Made by a program: the position numbers and the translations under genes. A DNA stretch of 64,000 nucleotides from NCBI GenBank assembly GCA_025738555.1, contig JAOVFP010000007.1, positions 2,418,001 through 2,482,000 of the forward strand. Reading direction: 5' to 3'. The notes beneath the pieces are model-generated. The model made no database searches. It was not told where the DNA came from and worked only from the letters and a program-made list of their open reading frames with translations. Each line of letters opens with the position of its first letter. The stretch's first letter is position 1. This stretch comes from Cyathus striatus. Its lineage: Eukaryota > Basidiomycota > Agaricomycetes > Agaricales > Nidulariaceae. Positions 12,093 to 23,537 of this stretch are shown one piece after another.

Positions 12093-12183
12093 AAGGCACA
12101 TAGCCTAGCGGTAAGTGATTCAGATAGATATATTCCTTTGTTCAATGGGTAGGGGTTTGATTCTCCCTGGGTACATTTTTTTT
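12093..12183 (+). ncRNA. tRNA-like Pol III segment (SINE head or decayed tRNA)
   Basis: TAGCCTAGCGGTAAG at 12,101 fits an A box and GGTTTGATTCT at 12,154 fits a B box, with a 5-bp T-stem (AGGGG/CTCCCT) around it. A run of eight T at 12,176-12,183 follows, as for Pol III termination. The acceptor-stem halves do not pair, so it is not a working tRNA. A tRNA-derived SINE head is the likeliest reading. Confidence 0.45.
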
Positions 12184-13393
12184 AACTTCTCTATTTAAGA
12201 GTTGTATCCACTCGTGTGAACATCATGGCATGCCATGAATGCTCTCAGGAGACCGGTGCCGATTCATCCTGGAAGCACATTAACGAGGAACTTGCGACTT
12301 TCAAACTCCCCGTCTCATCTAAGAGTCTTTTCTTCATTTCATGAGGGTTCTTGACTTCAGTTAGCGCCACGTTGGTGTCAGGTTATTCATGACGAAGGCG
12401 AGAATGGTGTTGGAATCCAAGCCACCACATTCACCCCACACCAACGACATCTCTACACCTCTCTCCTCTTCATCATCACCAAACACGATATACCTAGCCT
12501 CGTCATCTGGAACGCAGAATTGTTCCCTCTACTGTGTAAATGTATTCCCCATCAAAGTGCCCATGCTCAGTGACGCCTTCCTACGTGAGATGTCATTCCT
12601 CCTACAAGTAATGGGTCACGAAGGCGTCGCAGAGCCCAAGAACATATTCACTGCCCATCTATGTTTCTGTTCTTGTAACACTGAAGAGGAGTACGGGTTC
12701 ATAGTGATGCAGGAGTGCGACGGACACTGTAACATCTCGTCGGGACCTTGTGCACATGCTAGTTATACTCCGCTTTAGACGTTGGTCGTGCCGCCAGTTC
12801 TGCTGGGACTAAGACTCGGTTGATGCGTTGAGGATTCGGGTTAGGACTGTGCCCTGCGTTGTGCTATGGGCCCTTCAAATCAAGGCTGTATCTGTGTTGC
12901 TTGGAGTCTACTGAACCATCCCGCTCTTACCCCCTCATTATCAAAATGTTACATTCACAAGCTATCGGTACAGCCAGAGACCTCCGTTTTCTCGTTGTCT
13001 ATCCTCTGTCTAACTGCAGTCAACATTCGGTCAACATCGCAGTATTTCGCGGGATTTCAACGGTGTTCGACGGCAACATGACAGGATTACGCTGGTTGGT
13101 TGGTGTGTGGTCAACTAGGGGCTCAGAAAGGATAGGTTTTGCAGATACGTACGTGCCGTGTCGTTACATTCAAATTACATTTTAGATGACGTAGCTTAAA
13201 GCAGAATGATGGTGAAAGTGGGAAAGTGTCGGGGAAGCGTAGTCGTACATCGTCCTCGAAATTTTCAGGTTTGTTTCTCATTATTTACCATATCTCATTA
13301 TTTTCCTACACATTTTTAATCAAGTGTTATCTATGTAATTTATTAAGTACCGTGGGAAATTTTATCTTGAGCTACATGGTGTATCGCTTACAC
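12184..13393. other. Rest of the palindrome spacer, with one small unknown ORF
   Basis: This stretch is unique in the window. A 129-aa ORF (12,389-12,778, plus strand) contains several Cys (CFCSCN, CDGHCN..PCAH) but matches no family I know. A 108-aa ORF at 12,859-13,185 is also unrecognised. No introns or promoter elements could be tied to either. They may be parts of one captured or host gene fragment. Confidence 0.35.
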
Positions 13394-13423
13394 GGTGTAA
13401 AGTGAAATTTACACCGTGTATGG
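13394..13423. repeat. Short hairpin at the inner edge of the right arm
   Basis: TACACGGTGTAAA followed within a few bases by TTTACACCGTGTA. It shares its motif with the ends of the 77-bp mini-element at 10,852-10,928, so both inner borders of the palindrome carry the same sequence family. Confidence 0.65.
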
Positions 13424-13666
13424 TGTTAGTTTTCGTACCTACCCCTCTGACTCACACGCTTCGCAACGCCCATCACGGTCCTGCCTCCACCCGTCTGTTC
13501 GTCTTTCTCAACGCAATTTCCTTCCTCTCTGATGTCTCTTCCACCCTCTAGACCCATAGCCGTACTACATTTATATTCAACAGCAAATAATACACATACG
13601 AAACATCTGCATGGTGCGAATGCGTGAGTCACTCACAAATAGCTGCTTGGAAGGGGACTTGGAACA

Positions 13667-13985
13667 ATGAGTAGTACGTGCTCCCCTACCACTTTACCGC
13701 CTAAACTGATGCTACCGTACAACAGATGATCTGTTCGCAGCGTTCCCCTGCGTACGACAGCAAAACAACGGCATCCCTTCTCCTCTTCCATCTCCATCTC
13801 CGTCTCTCAGGTCTTCTCGCACCCTCTCCCTCTGTCGATATCAGTCACACTCTCACGCTTCACAGACCACGGTCAGTTCTCGCAGGTGCAGCATCCCAAT
13901 GCGCACCACCAAGTTCATACGCGCAACACTCTCCCTGGTAAGCGCTCACTTCACTGTGGAACGCACCTGCTTCGAGTCGCGGCAG
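13667..13985 (+). pseudogene. DUF6699-type gene N-terminal fragment, right arm only
   Basis: ATGAGTA (13,667-13,673), a 52-nt intron (GTACGT...CAACAG) and an exon from 13,726 give MSNDLFAAFP, the best preserved family N-terminus. It then reads about 20 residues of Gln/Pro/Ser before meeting the intron-like C/T tract, and no conserved domain end follows. The left arm has lost this block. Confidence 0.55.
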
Positions 13986-14123
13986 GCCTCCTTCCTCATC
14001 CTATCATTCTAGCTCGTGGCTAGCAGCACTCCACACACCGTCAAGCCCCCAAACCCTACGATAGAAGATAGTACTCTAATACGTTATCGAAGGAAGGGCA
14101 GTACTGGATAGGTTAGGATAAGA

Positions 14124-14520
14124 ATGGGTTGGCAGTACGTGTTTTCTTCTCACTTTACGACATATACTGATCTAATCGTACAACAGAGGACACATTCCTG
14201 GCGCATGGTAGCAAAACGACTACATCCCTCCACCTTCTCAAACTCAAGCTCAGTACATTCTTCTTCCCCCTTCCTCCCTCTCCCCTTTCCCTCTCGCACG
14301 TCTTCGTACAATCCCTCCCCACCTCTCCAACGTCTTCCCCCACTCGCTCTCCTCCTTTTCCTACACACTTACGTCCACATCTACAGACCATAGGCAGCCC
14401 CAAACGAAATGCCACCCAATCAAGCTTGCCGAACCCCGTACTCGGTCCCTTCACCTCAGCATGAAACAACGTCGCACCCACAAGCCCATACACCCCATGG
14501 TCGCCCTGGCTACCCACACC
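14124..14520 (+). pseudogene. DUF6699-type gene N-terminal fragment, right-arm copy 5
   Basis: ATG at 14,124 is followed by a GTACGT donor and a GTACAACAG acceptor (about 14,187), then a proline/serine-rich coding piece. It mirrors 10,270-10,670. The domain end is absent because copy 4 starts at 14,714. Confidence 0.45.
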
Positions 14521-14713
14521 CCGATGGAACGCCCCCTCCTCGACAACGCATGTTCTCTCCTCTCCCTACTACCCACCTAGCTAGTGGCCAGCGGCGGTGC
14601 ATACGTCTACATGACCAGTGATACTACCCCTTCATCGCATTCGAACTCGACGTTGGCACTACCCATGGCTCACTCTCAGATACTGTAACTGTTTAGAAGG
14701 GCGATCTGTTTCG

Positions 14714-15830
14714 ATGAGTGGTACTTTGCTTTTCCCCCGTTCTACCGCCTACGCTGATGTTATCGTACAACAGAAGAACAGAAGATCTACTCGCCGCATT
14801 TCCCGGCGAACATGCGTACTTCCCTTCTTCCCCTCAAGCTCACGCGCTATACGTTCTTTCCATCTCCATCTCCCTCACCCTCTCCCACTTTTCCCATTCT
14901 ATCCGTCCCTCAATCTCAATGGCAGTTGTCACTCACACTCTTCGTAGACTATGATAAGCCCCCTCAAGCGCAGTCCCCCAATCGGCCCAACTCCACATTA
15001 GGCCCTTCGACCTCTGCAGGAGGCAGTCCTCGAAGCCAATACGCCCGACACTCCCTGGTCACTCCTTACTATGGAACACCCCAGCTAGGTCATGGCGCCC
15101 ACCTAAGTTGTGGCTAGCGATACTCCAGATACCAAAAAGTCCAACGATAACGACATTCTTCCGTACGCCCGTCAATCCCCTTCCCTCTGGCACTCGGCTC
15201 TCGTGCTGAGTTGGTCAGCTCACAGCAGAGTCCAATTGTGGTGCCTGCGAGGACAACTTCAAGGCTAGGACACGGTGAAGGGTATACATCTTGGAGGAGG
15301 AGCGTGGGGCCGTCTTGGGTGCAACATTGAGGAGGAAGAGGGGAAGGAATGTATCTTCTCGTGTTGTACTTTCCCCTCCTCCGGGGAGCTGTATAGGTCG
15401 ATCTGTTCGCCACAGGGTTGGTGTCGGACGGGGTACGAAGCGTTTACCGAGACGTTAGCCAAACAGCCGAGGGATTGGATGGAAGATTACGTTGCTCCCT
15501 CTTTACATGGCTATTTTCACTTCCAACCCAAGGGTCACGCTCACGCTCGATATGTCTAGTCTCTCGAGAATCCAAATTACTATATCCTCGTACTTGGACG
15601 CAGGAGGCCAATGCTGCATCACATACGACCCCTCTCCCTTCTATCCCCTAAATCACATTACACCGGCTCGTTCTCCAGTTCCAGGCTGTCTAATCAATCA
15701 CCCTCATACACCCAGCGGCATAATCGTATCCGATCTTTTTCCATGTCTACAGTTCGTACGAAGAGCTCCAAGAACGGATTAGGCAGGGTGACGATTACGC
15801 ATTGACAGTAGGAAGGGAGAACCTGTGAGT
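14714..15830 (+). pseudogene. DUF6699-type gene, right-arm copy 4, decayed
   Basis: ATGAGTG at 14,714 and the acceptor near 14,772 lead to EDLLAAFPGEHAYFPSSP, intact here but frameshifted in the left arm. The middle part (15,275-15,559) reads GxEAFTETLAKQPRDWMEDY, and the domain end (15,492-15,805) carries YLDAGGQCCITYD and the RHNRIRSF tail in different frames. Several frame changes make it a pseudogene as it stands. Confidence 0.6.
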
Positions 15831-16262
15831 GGAACAGCGACTGGTAGTTGTGCGGATGATAAGGGGTTATTTTGATAGGGTATTTTGGGGGTCGGTTTCT
15901 TGCGCGAGGGATGTTTGTGAGATTTGTGGATGGGAAGTGAAGAGTCCACGGGGTAGGCTGTGGAGTTTGTTTATGGAATGGGGAGAACAGATTCAAAGTT
16001 GTGAGGCGTGGTGGTTGTTTCACTTCGTCGTCGTTTGGACTCTGGAGTGGCAGCGGAAGGTTAGCGTGGGTCTTCTTTCATGGTGGTATCGAAATCTGCA
16101 AGGCTTCATATCATGTACATGTTTAGAGGGTATATATATATGGTATAAATTCAATCGAACAGCTCAGCTACGAAAGAATAACGCAAATGGCGACAAAGTA
16201 GAAAGAAGAGAAAGAGAAAGAGAAAAAGTGTGAAGAAACATGGTAAAGTAAGTAAGTGAGTA
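15831..16262. other. 3' flank shared with the left arm
   Basis: Mirror of 8,552-8,985. A 134-aa plus-strand frame (15,829-16,233) is conserved between the arms, but without a recognised family, and a (TA)n run lies near 16,130. Confidence 0.35.
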
Positions 16263-17736
16263 CTATAATCTATTAAAGCTTTGGAAACCATGGAATGTGG
16301 TCTGAAGAATTGTCGCAGAAAGAACGACACCCCACAGCGCTAAGGACTTTGCGGATGTGAAGTTCTTCAATCTCCGAGTGTATAGGGCAAATTGCCAGGA
16401 CTGTATCCCGGTTCCGTACGTATTTTGTATCATATCTACGTCAATCGTGTAGTCTGTACCACCAGCCGCTGTATCCGACGGCTTTGCTTTCGAGTCGCTA
16501 TTATCGACATGTCTAATTTTACACGGGTGAAAATTCATGTGGAGTGGGGAATAGCTTTGGTTTGCACTATGTGGTAAATAAATTGTCATTTCGCTCTCCT
16601 GTTCCGATTGAATGGGTATGTTCTTTAGCATCATTATTTCATTCGAAAAGCCACTACTCCCATCTGAATAGGTTTTCACGGTAACACACTGAGGCGGAGA
16701 TGGTAATGCAGTGTGCACTGGCGGCAGTGATGATGGCGGAGAGACCGCCATCTGAGAATTGAGCACGGTTACTGCCACCATACCAGTTGCAACACCTGGT
16801 ATGAATCCGCTTCTGCCAGATACTGTGAACAAATATTAAGATTCATCATCCACTATTCTATGCAGGAAACTTACCGTAAACATTAGTTTGATCTGAGAAC
16901 GACGGATTATACATGTTAAAGTGATGAGCGTCTTTAAATGATGTCCCATGCATTTGGGCATTCGCATAAGTGACATCTGAACTGTCCGCATTTTGCCTCT
17001 CAGGATGCTGAATAGGCTCCGTTGTCGGTAGTTGTTGAAGGTGGAGGAGTATCCTCGATTATGATGACCTCTCGAAGTCTGCCATCGCTATCGACTTCCT
17101 GTACTTCGCTATAGTTTACAGTATACTGGTGAGCACGGTTACTGTAACGCCTGCGTGTTGCCACGGGTGGGGTTATGGAATTGGATGGAGAGGAATGGTC
17201 ATCTCTGGGTTCTGCTGAAGCGGAAGGACCATGTCGATTTACTGAAAAGGGAGGAGTGTAATGCCTTTCTCTGGTTTCTGTTGAATCCGGAAAGGAATGA
17301 TCGTCTCCGTTTTCTGCTGAAGCAGGACTATTTTCGTTTACATAGGAAGGAGCACAAAAGACTGGGCTCAACTTGTCTGCTAACATATATCCTACTTTTC
17401 TAGGCCTATTCTGAAAAATCCTTTTGGTTGACTCGGGAGAAATGGTATGAAATTTTGCATTATCACTTATCCCAATATTCAAGACACTCGATCTAAATGC
17501 TCCAGATCCTGCACTGTTTCTAACAGTGTTCTTTTCCTGTGTTACGTAAGATATATATCAGTTAATGAAATAACTAATTGATGTTACGTTTGGTGCATTG
17601 AACAAAGTGATACTTGATGCTTCATTGTTAGGTCGAAGGGAATGATATCCCACTCCTACATCGGATGAAGGAACCCCGGCATCGAGTGAGTAAGACTTTG
17701 CGGTGTCTTGATTCGCGTCTTAAATGATTGAGACAT
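16263..17736 (-). pseudogene. Right-arm copy of the 467-aa gene, frameshifted
   Basis: The start codon at 17,736 is kept, but near 17,715 a 4-base loss relative to the left arm (AAGACGCGAATCAAG against a longer left version) shifts the frame after six codons. The intron between exons 1 and 2 holds an in-frame TGA (harmless if spliced). Another small loss removes several codons after IIIEDTPPPS, and about 35 codons differ before the next exon. The last exon (16,263-16,830) is fully open and almost identical to the left copy. Confidence 0.8.
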
Positions 17737-18157
17737 TGCTATGCGGTTGAGCGTATTACGTATGATACGAAAGGGAGGGAGTCTTACCGTTTAGCGGTAC
17801 GTATATATGTAAACCGTGATGCTATCGATACACATGCTGTGTGTGTATATGTCAATCCAAAAGCATAGCATACGGATGAATGGCAGGCTGTTTATATTTA
17901 GCTTCTCATTTGATGGTCATATGGTGGAATTGATTAAGCAGTGAAAGGCACTTCTCTTTGATCAACATTCCGGACATATTTTGTCGGATAAGGTGGGGTT
18001 ATATCTTTATCCAGACAAAAATTTCTCCGTATTATGAAGTTGTGTTTGACTACCTAGAGCAGTTTTCAAGATGTACTTCAACGTGGATCGTCCCGAGGTC
18101 TTGTTGATTTGGTTCATCCTTAAGAATCAATACCACTCTTTGGCACAAAATGTGAAT
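17737..18157. other. Upstream region of the right-arm gene copy
   Basis: Mirror of about 6,620-7,044. No gene recognised. Confidence 0.4.
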
Positions 18158-19150
18158 GTGCCTAGTGATTCTAGGGTGATTCTTTATATATAATTAAATG
18201 CTCCCTTATGCTCGCAACGAGGCGGTGATAAAGACCCACATCCGTCAATACAGCGTCAATAGGTGGGTCAACTTTAACCATGCTGTGGTGGCTTCCTTCG
18301 TTCAAGTATGGGGATACCGGTATTCCCTAGATAACGACCGTCCATTGTATTCTTGAAAAATCACGTACCGTAGGGCCTCCATATGCATACGAGCCAGCGA
18401 CAAGAAAGAGGTTGTGATAATAGGGAGTCAGGGATATCGAAGATGGAGATGGGGGCGGAACGAAGAAGGGACATCCGTGGTTGTTAGGGCTGGAGGTTGT
18501 AATTTGGGGAGTGGACCTATGTAGAAAGTTATCGGCATGTAGGTACATAGATCTTCCTTTTCTGCAAGACGTCCGAGGGTTCTTCGTGGGTGTACTTGCT
18601 CAAATATCGAACTGGTAATCTCTCTCTATTCAGACGTCCTGCTTGCCTAGCTATCCTTCTCTAACGGGCCACATGTCGATCGTAAATGTCCTACTGTAGG
18701 GGTGAGACGTGTCTACGTTCTGCAGGTATGTGCAGCGAAATTCAAGATTTTCCCCAAGAAATGTTTCATTCGAGCCCTCTTACTACAATTGCCATAGAAT
18801 CTTCTCCATTCATTCTGGCGCGCATTTGGCACGCATTACGTTGCTACTCTGAAGCCACAAAATTGATGATCATGTCTTCATTTCTATAAAATACGATACA
18901 AGTACGATACTTTACAGAAGTACAAGAAAACCTGAACGATACGCTCAGTGAGCAAGCATTGAAATGAGAGAACTAAATTATATAAGCAACTGAACTTTAC
19001 TTACTGGTTTTTTACCGGTAGCTCCCATCGATATTTGTGCTACGACATTTCTTTCAACAGTCCTAAAGCCCTTAAATGCATATGTTCCACTGAGGAGAAG
19101 AGAGGAGGCACGAGAGAGCCTATACACTGCATTAGCGCCGGCGGTCTCAA
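18158..19150. other. Right-arm-only block of about 1 kb
   Basis: Present between two stretches that are adjacent (within about 30 bp) in the left arm at about 6,600. It has no convincing gene. A 73-aa minus-strand ORF (18,327-18,548) is proline/serine-rich and might be another DUF6699 N-terminal remnant. No terminal repeats or target duplication were found, so insertion here or deletion in the left arm are both possible. Confidence 0.5.
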
Positions 19151-19453
19151 TTCGGCCTGTGATGAAAATCACACGCTCGGCAACGCCCGTCCTCGGCCCA
19201 ACACCGCCCTTCCTCAACCCTTCCTCTGCTAAGTCTGTTCGTTCTCTCACCACGGTTCACTTTGCTTTCCTCTACTTTCTTTCTCTCTAGCTCTGTACGT
19301 CACAGTATAACTCTTTTTATATTCAAGAATAAACTTTGCAGCAGATGATCGATGATCGATGATTATATGCATATCAAACGCCTGCGTGACACGAATGCAT
19401 GAATCACACTCAGATGGATGCTTGGAAGGTGGATATAGATAGATGAGCAGTAA

Positions 19454-21756
19454 GTGGCTGTTTTGAATTTGATCCAAACATATCATCATTTCGCAGTACT
19501 CGACAGCAAACTGGTTGTGCATAGACAACCTTCCTCCGTCCCAAGCTCAATGTCAACCGTCGTACGTTCCTTCCCTTCCCCCCTTCTACCCCACTCTCGC
19601 ATCCCACCCCCTCTCTTCATCGATCGAAATCACGCTCACACACTTCACGCACAGGCCGTGATAAGCTCTCGCAGGTGCATCACAATCCGACTGGCCCAAC
19701 CTCGTATTTGGCTCTTCCACGGGAGCCAACAGCCCATACGCACCCCAAACTCTCTGGCCACCATATCTCATACCAGCTACTTCATGACAAACTCCATCCA
19801 CACCACGGAATACTCTCAATAGCCCATGATACCCACCTAGTTCCTGGTCGGCGACAGTCCTCACACCTGCAACCAACTCCAACAGTATCAGACATTCCCC
19901 TATCTTTTCTGCGTTGGTACCGAGTTAGCTTGTCCTCCCACCACTGCAAACGAGTCAGTTTGCAAAGCCAGCTAGTGCTGGTGCGATGTTGGGATATGGT
20001 GAGAGGTGTAGTTCTTGAGGTCAGGGGGAGCCGCCGTGGGTTTTACGTACTTCGGGAAGGGTACGACCCCTCTTCACAAGCGTTGCAGCGTTCGATTGGT
20101 GATCCGGGAAGCTGGAGTTGGAACCGGGAACTAATGCATTCAGCGAGGGTAACCTCGTGTAATGCTCAAGGAATTGGAAGGGGGAGTACGTTGCAATTCC
20201 ACAACCGCGCTCCGTCATGCTCATGCTCTGTCTCCCAGCTCACTCGAATTCCAGCGCACAATGTCCCCGTAGCTAGAGGAAGGGGGCACTACTGTACATC
20301 TTACTTACGACCTCCGCCTCCCACTGCTCCCTACAATTTCCTGGCATATAACGCTCTACCAATCCGACCTCCTGCCCTCAAGCACATCTACGACCCCCTC
20401 CCTCCCTCGATCGCAATCACACTAAATCGCTCCGCAGATCATGATAAGCCCCCGCCAGCGTAGCTCCCCAAGTCGGTCCTTCCGCAGGAGACAACAGTGT
20501 ACCTATACGTACCACTCTATTCCCGACCCGGTTTTGCTCCCGCTAGGCCCTGGCACTCACATAGCTCCTAGCTAACGACATTACATCGCCTACCAGTCCA
20601 ACGATATGGATATTACACTACCCCCTCGTATATGCTCCCTCGCTATCACGTTCAAACTCGGCCCATGGGCTGGGTTGGTTAGTTCCTCCTCTGCAGCATA
20701 ATCCATTTTTGCGGCCTGCGAGTGCGGGATCGAGGTTGGTTGAGAGTCCATAGGGTCGGTGGGAGGAGTTGTCTTGAGTTCAGCGTGCTTTAGCTGAAGG
20801 GGGAGGGCTGTATCGTTCCATCAGCGCACCACGGAGTTCAAATCGGACGAGGCACCGACACGTTCAGTGAACACAATCTCGCCAAATGTCCAAGAGACCG
20901 GAGCAGAGACCACATTTCTCCCTCTTTACGTGATCGCTTTCGTTTTCTAATCTTCAGGCCGGCACTGAGCGCCACTCCACACGCCTATGAGTCCCACCGT
21001 ATGGGACGTTCACTGTCGTATTCGAACTCGTCGCCCGTGCTGAGTTAGCTTGTCGCACCACCTCCACAGAGAACGTTTGCCATCCCTACGTATGCGTGTG
21101 CGGATGGGAGGTCAGGCGAGAGTCCATTAGGTCAGAGTGAGGAATCGCCTTGGGTTCAGGTGCTTCAGCAGGATGAAGAGGAAGGGGAGGTGTTGTTCTA
21201 CACTATTCCTCATCCAGGAGAGTGTATCAATCCATCAGCGCACCACGAAGTAGGGGTCGGACAAGGCGCACTGACGGATTCAGTGATGACAATATTGAGA
21301 AGCGTGCGAGAGACTGGAGGATTACTTACACTTACCCCTCTTTAAGTGGCCGTTTTTGCTTTCTTCTTTGAGCTCGCTGCGACCTACACTTCCCCTCTCC
21401 CCAAGTATCTCCCAAATCACACTAAATCAACTCGCCCTTCGTCTCGCCCCCCAGTCTCTCTCCCTCTCACCCCCTCTCCTGCCCTGGCCTATCCCCACAC
21501 GCGCTTCCACACCCTCGGGCGTAACCATGTCTGATCTCCTACTATATCTCTTCAAAGAGCTAGAAGAGTGGTTTTGCCAGGGGATGTACTACACGGAAGC
21601 ATTACGGAGCAGGGAGAGCGACGAACTGGGTTGAGCTGTGACGGTGAAGTATGCAGGGATGGGGCACCTTGGACGGGGCGATGGGGTGCGCTGAGCGTGG
21701 ATTTCTCGGGCGAGAAGTGCATATTTATGGGGGTTGTGGGAGAATGTATAGGGTAG
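19454..21756 (+). pseudogene. Mosaic of decayed DUF6699-type gene fragments, right arm
   Basis: Mirror of 4,190-6,302. Pieces recognisable by similarity to copy 1 are an N-terminal proline-rich part (19,454-20,250), a second N-terminal part (20,330-20,480), a middle 'RSI..P....RGT' part (about 20,810-20,960) and a well kept domain end (21,356-21,634) with SPSISQITLNQLAL, the LPW motif, and VTMSDLLLYLFKELEEW, which fits the DUF6699 end. These are in different frames and separated by stops. Confidence 0.55.
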
Positions 21757-23537
21757 GAGTTGAAGAAGGTTACCGTAGGATTGGGGAGGTGGTTGTGTGA
21801 GGACTGGCGTGGTCGGTTCGTCGTCGTTCGGAATGATGATGATGGTGGTCTGTGCGTTTGGAACGGTCACGTGATTTTAAATTACGCATCGGTCGACGAT
21901 AGGTCTCTTTTGTTTTATCTTTAACCATCACAACTTATGTTCTCCACCGTTATATGGTGCAGCTCTCTATAACAGCATCCAGTTTCGGTATTTAAATATT
22001 CGTAGTAACGTTCGAAAGCTACGATAACCCCCATCGTCCTATTTTGGTGTTAAAGAGGCAGTAGTACTGTACGCCCCGTATGATTCGTGAAATGACACTA
22101 AATTACGTTTTGCTACATATACTTATGAATACTCTATAGGATACTGGACGTGCGGCACTGCCAAGCGCATATCGTATGTCGTATCTATACTACTGTTTTG
22201 CTCTGTATATTATTGCTTTATTATAGCGTAACGGTGTCCTAGATGGCACCCATACTTGACTTCCATCTGTCACGTTAAATCGTCGACAAAGTTTCGATTG
22301 ACCAATAATCTGCTAGTTTATTGAACATTCGGTTTCTGGGCGCTGACTACATACTGTACCTAATATGACAACTTTTAAAGACCTTGTCAACTATGTCCCA
22401 TCGTTTCAACGTCATTTTTGGTATCCCCAACACTCGATATTACTTGTGAGCTTCCAGTGATGTTTATTTGAGGATTTAGTATTAAGCAACATAGCTGTGT
22501 GGAATCGGCGTTGGAGGCGGTCCACTTCACAGATCGTGCAAGGGTCACATAAACTCTTGAAGTTAAAAGTTGGATGCTTCCAATGGTCTACCAAGATAGT
22601 AGTGTCGCAGTGTCGAAGGTATACATCGAATTTTTTAGGTGAGAAAAGAAAGCAACTCACGACTGGATGATAACAAGAATAAACGACACTGTCGGTGTGT
22701 TACGATGCAGAAGGTGAAACTGCTGAACGTTATACTTCACTCTAGACGAGCTCATAAATCGAGTCATTATGAGTGCATTGTTTGAGCAAGTAGAATGTCA
22801 AGGTGCTTTCGAACTTTTGTCCACGTTCCGATATTCACTGAGCACTTGATCATGCGGATGGAACATTGGTATTCCTGGTACCTCAAATGCCTCTACAATA
22901 CCAATAGAGTAACGATAACGACTTACATTTACGGAGGGAGATAAATTCAGGCCCCATGGTTCGGTATAATCGAGATATTGCGTTTTCAGTAGTTGAGCAA
23001 TAACACGCAAGGAGCCCTCGAACCTCCTGCATTATTGTTAGAAGTAAGCGTATCCACATTCAGACACCCATCGACATAGGTCCACTTTACACATTCGAAC
23101 ATCCAACCACACCTACCCACTCTTCGTTCCACCACAATCATTCGACATCATTTTCTCCCATATTAACAGCTGCCCACTTACTAGATCCTTGACTACTACT
23201 GACGCGTCAAGCCAGTGGCCTAACCTTCGCACCATGTCTTACCGTTGTTGATTGCGGCTCGTTAACGATCCTCGAAGTGGAAAAGATTGTGGTCCTTGTA
23301 TAAGTGTATGAGCTGTAGCAGCGATAAGAACCGAAACGTACGAATAGTAATATATTCTTGTCAGGGCGATTCATCCGGCACTGATGATTTCATGATGGTA
23401 TAAGTGGTCACCTACATGCTTTGACATCAGTATTGTCATATCTATCCTTGATGTGTGAACGAAATTAAGAAGAGGTCAAAGTTAGAATAAAGTAAAATGG
23501 ACGTACGGATACGTTTCCTATCAACGTTCATTTCAGA
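21757..23537. other. No gene recognised
   Basis: Mirror of about 2,050-4,190 minus the left-only insertion, with some extra right-arm sequence near 22,090-22,390. No family-level coding signal. Confidence 0.45.
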
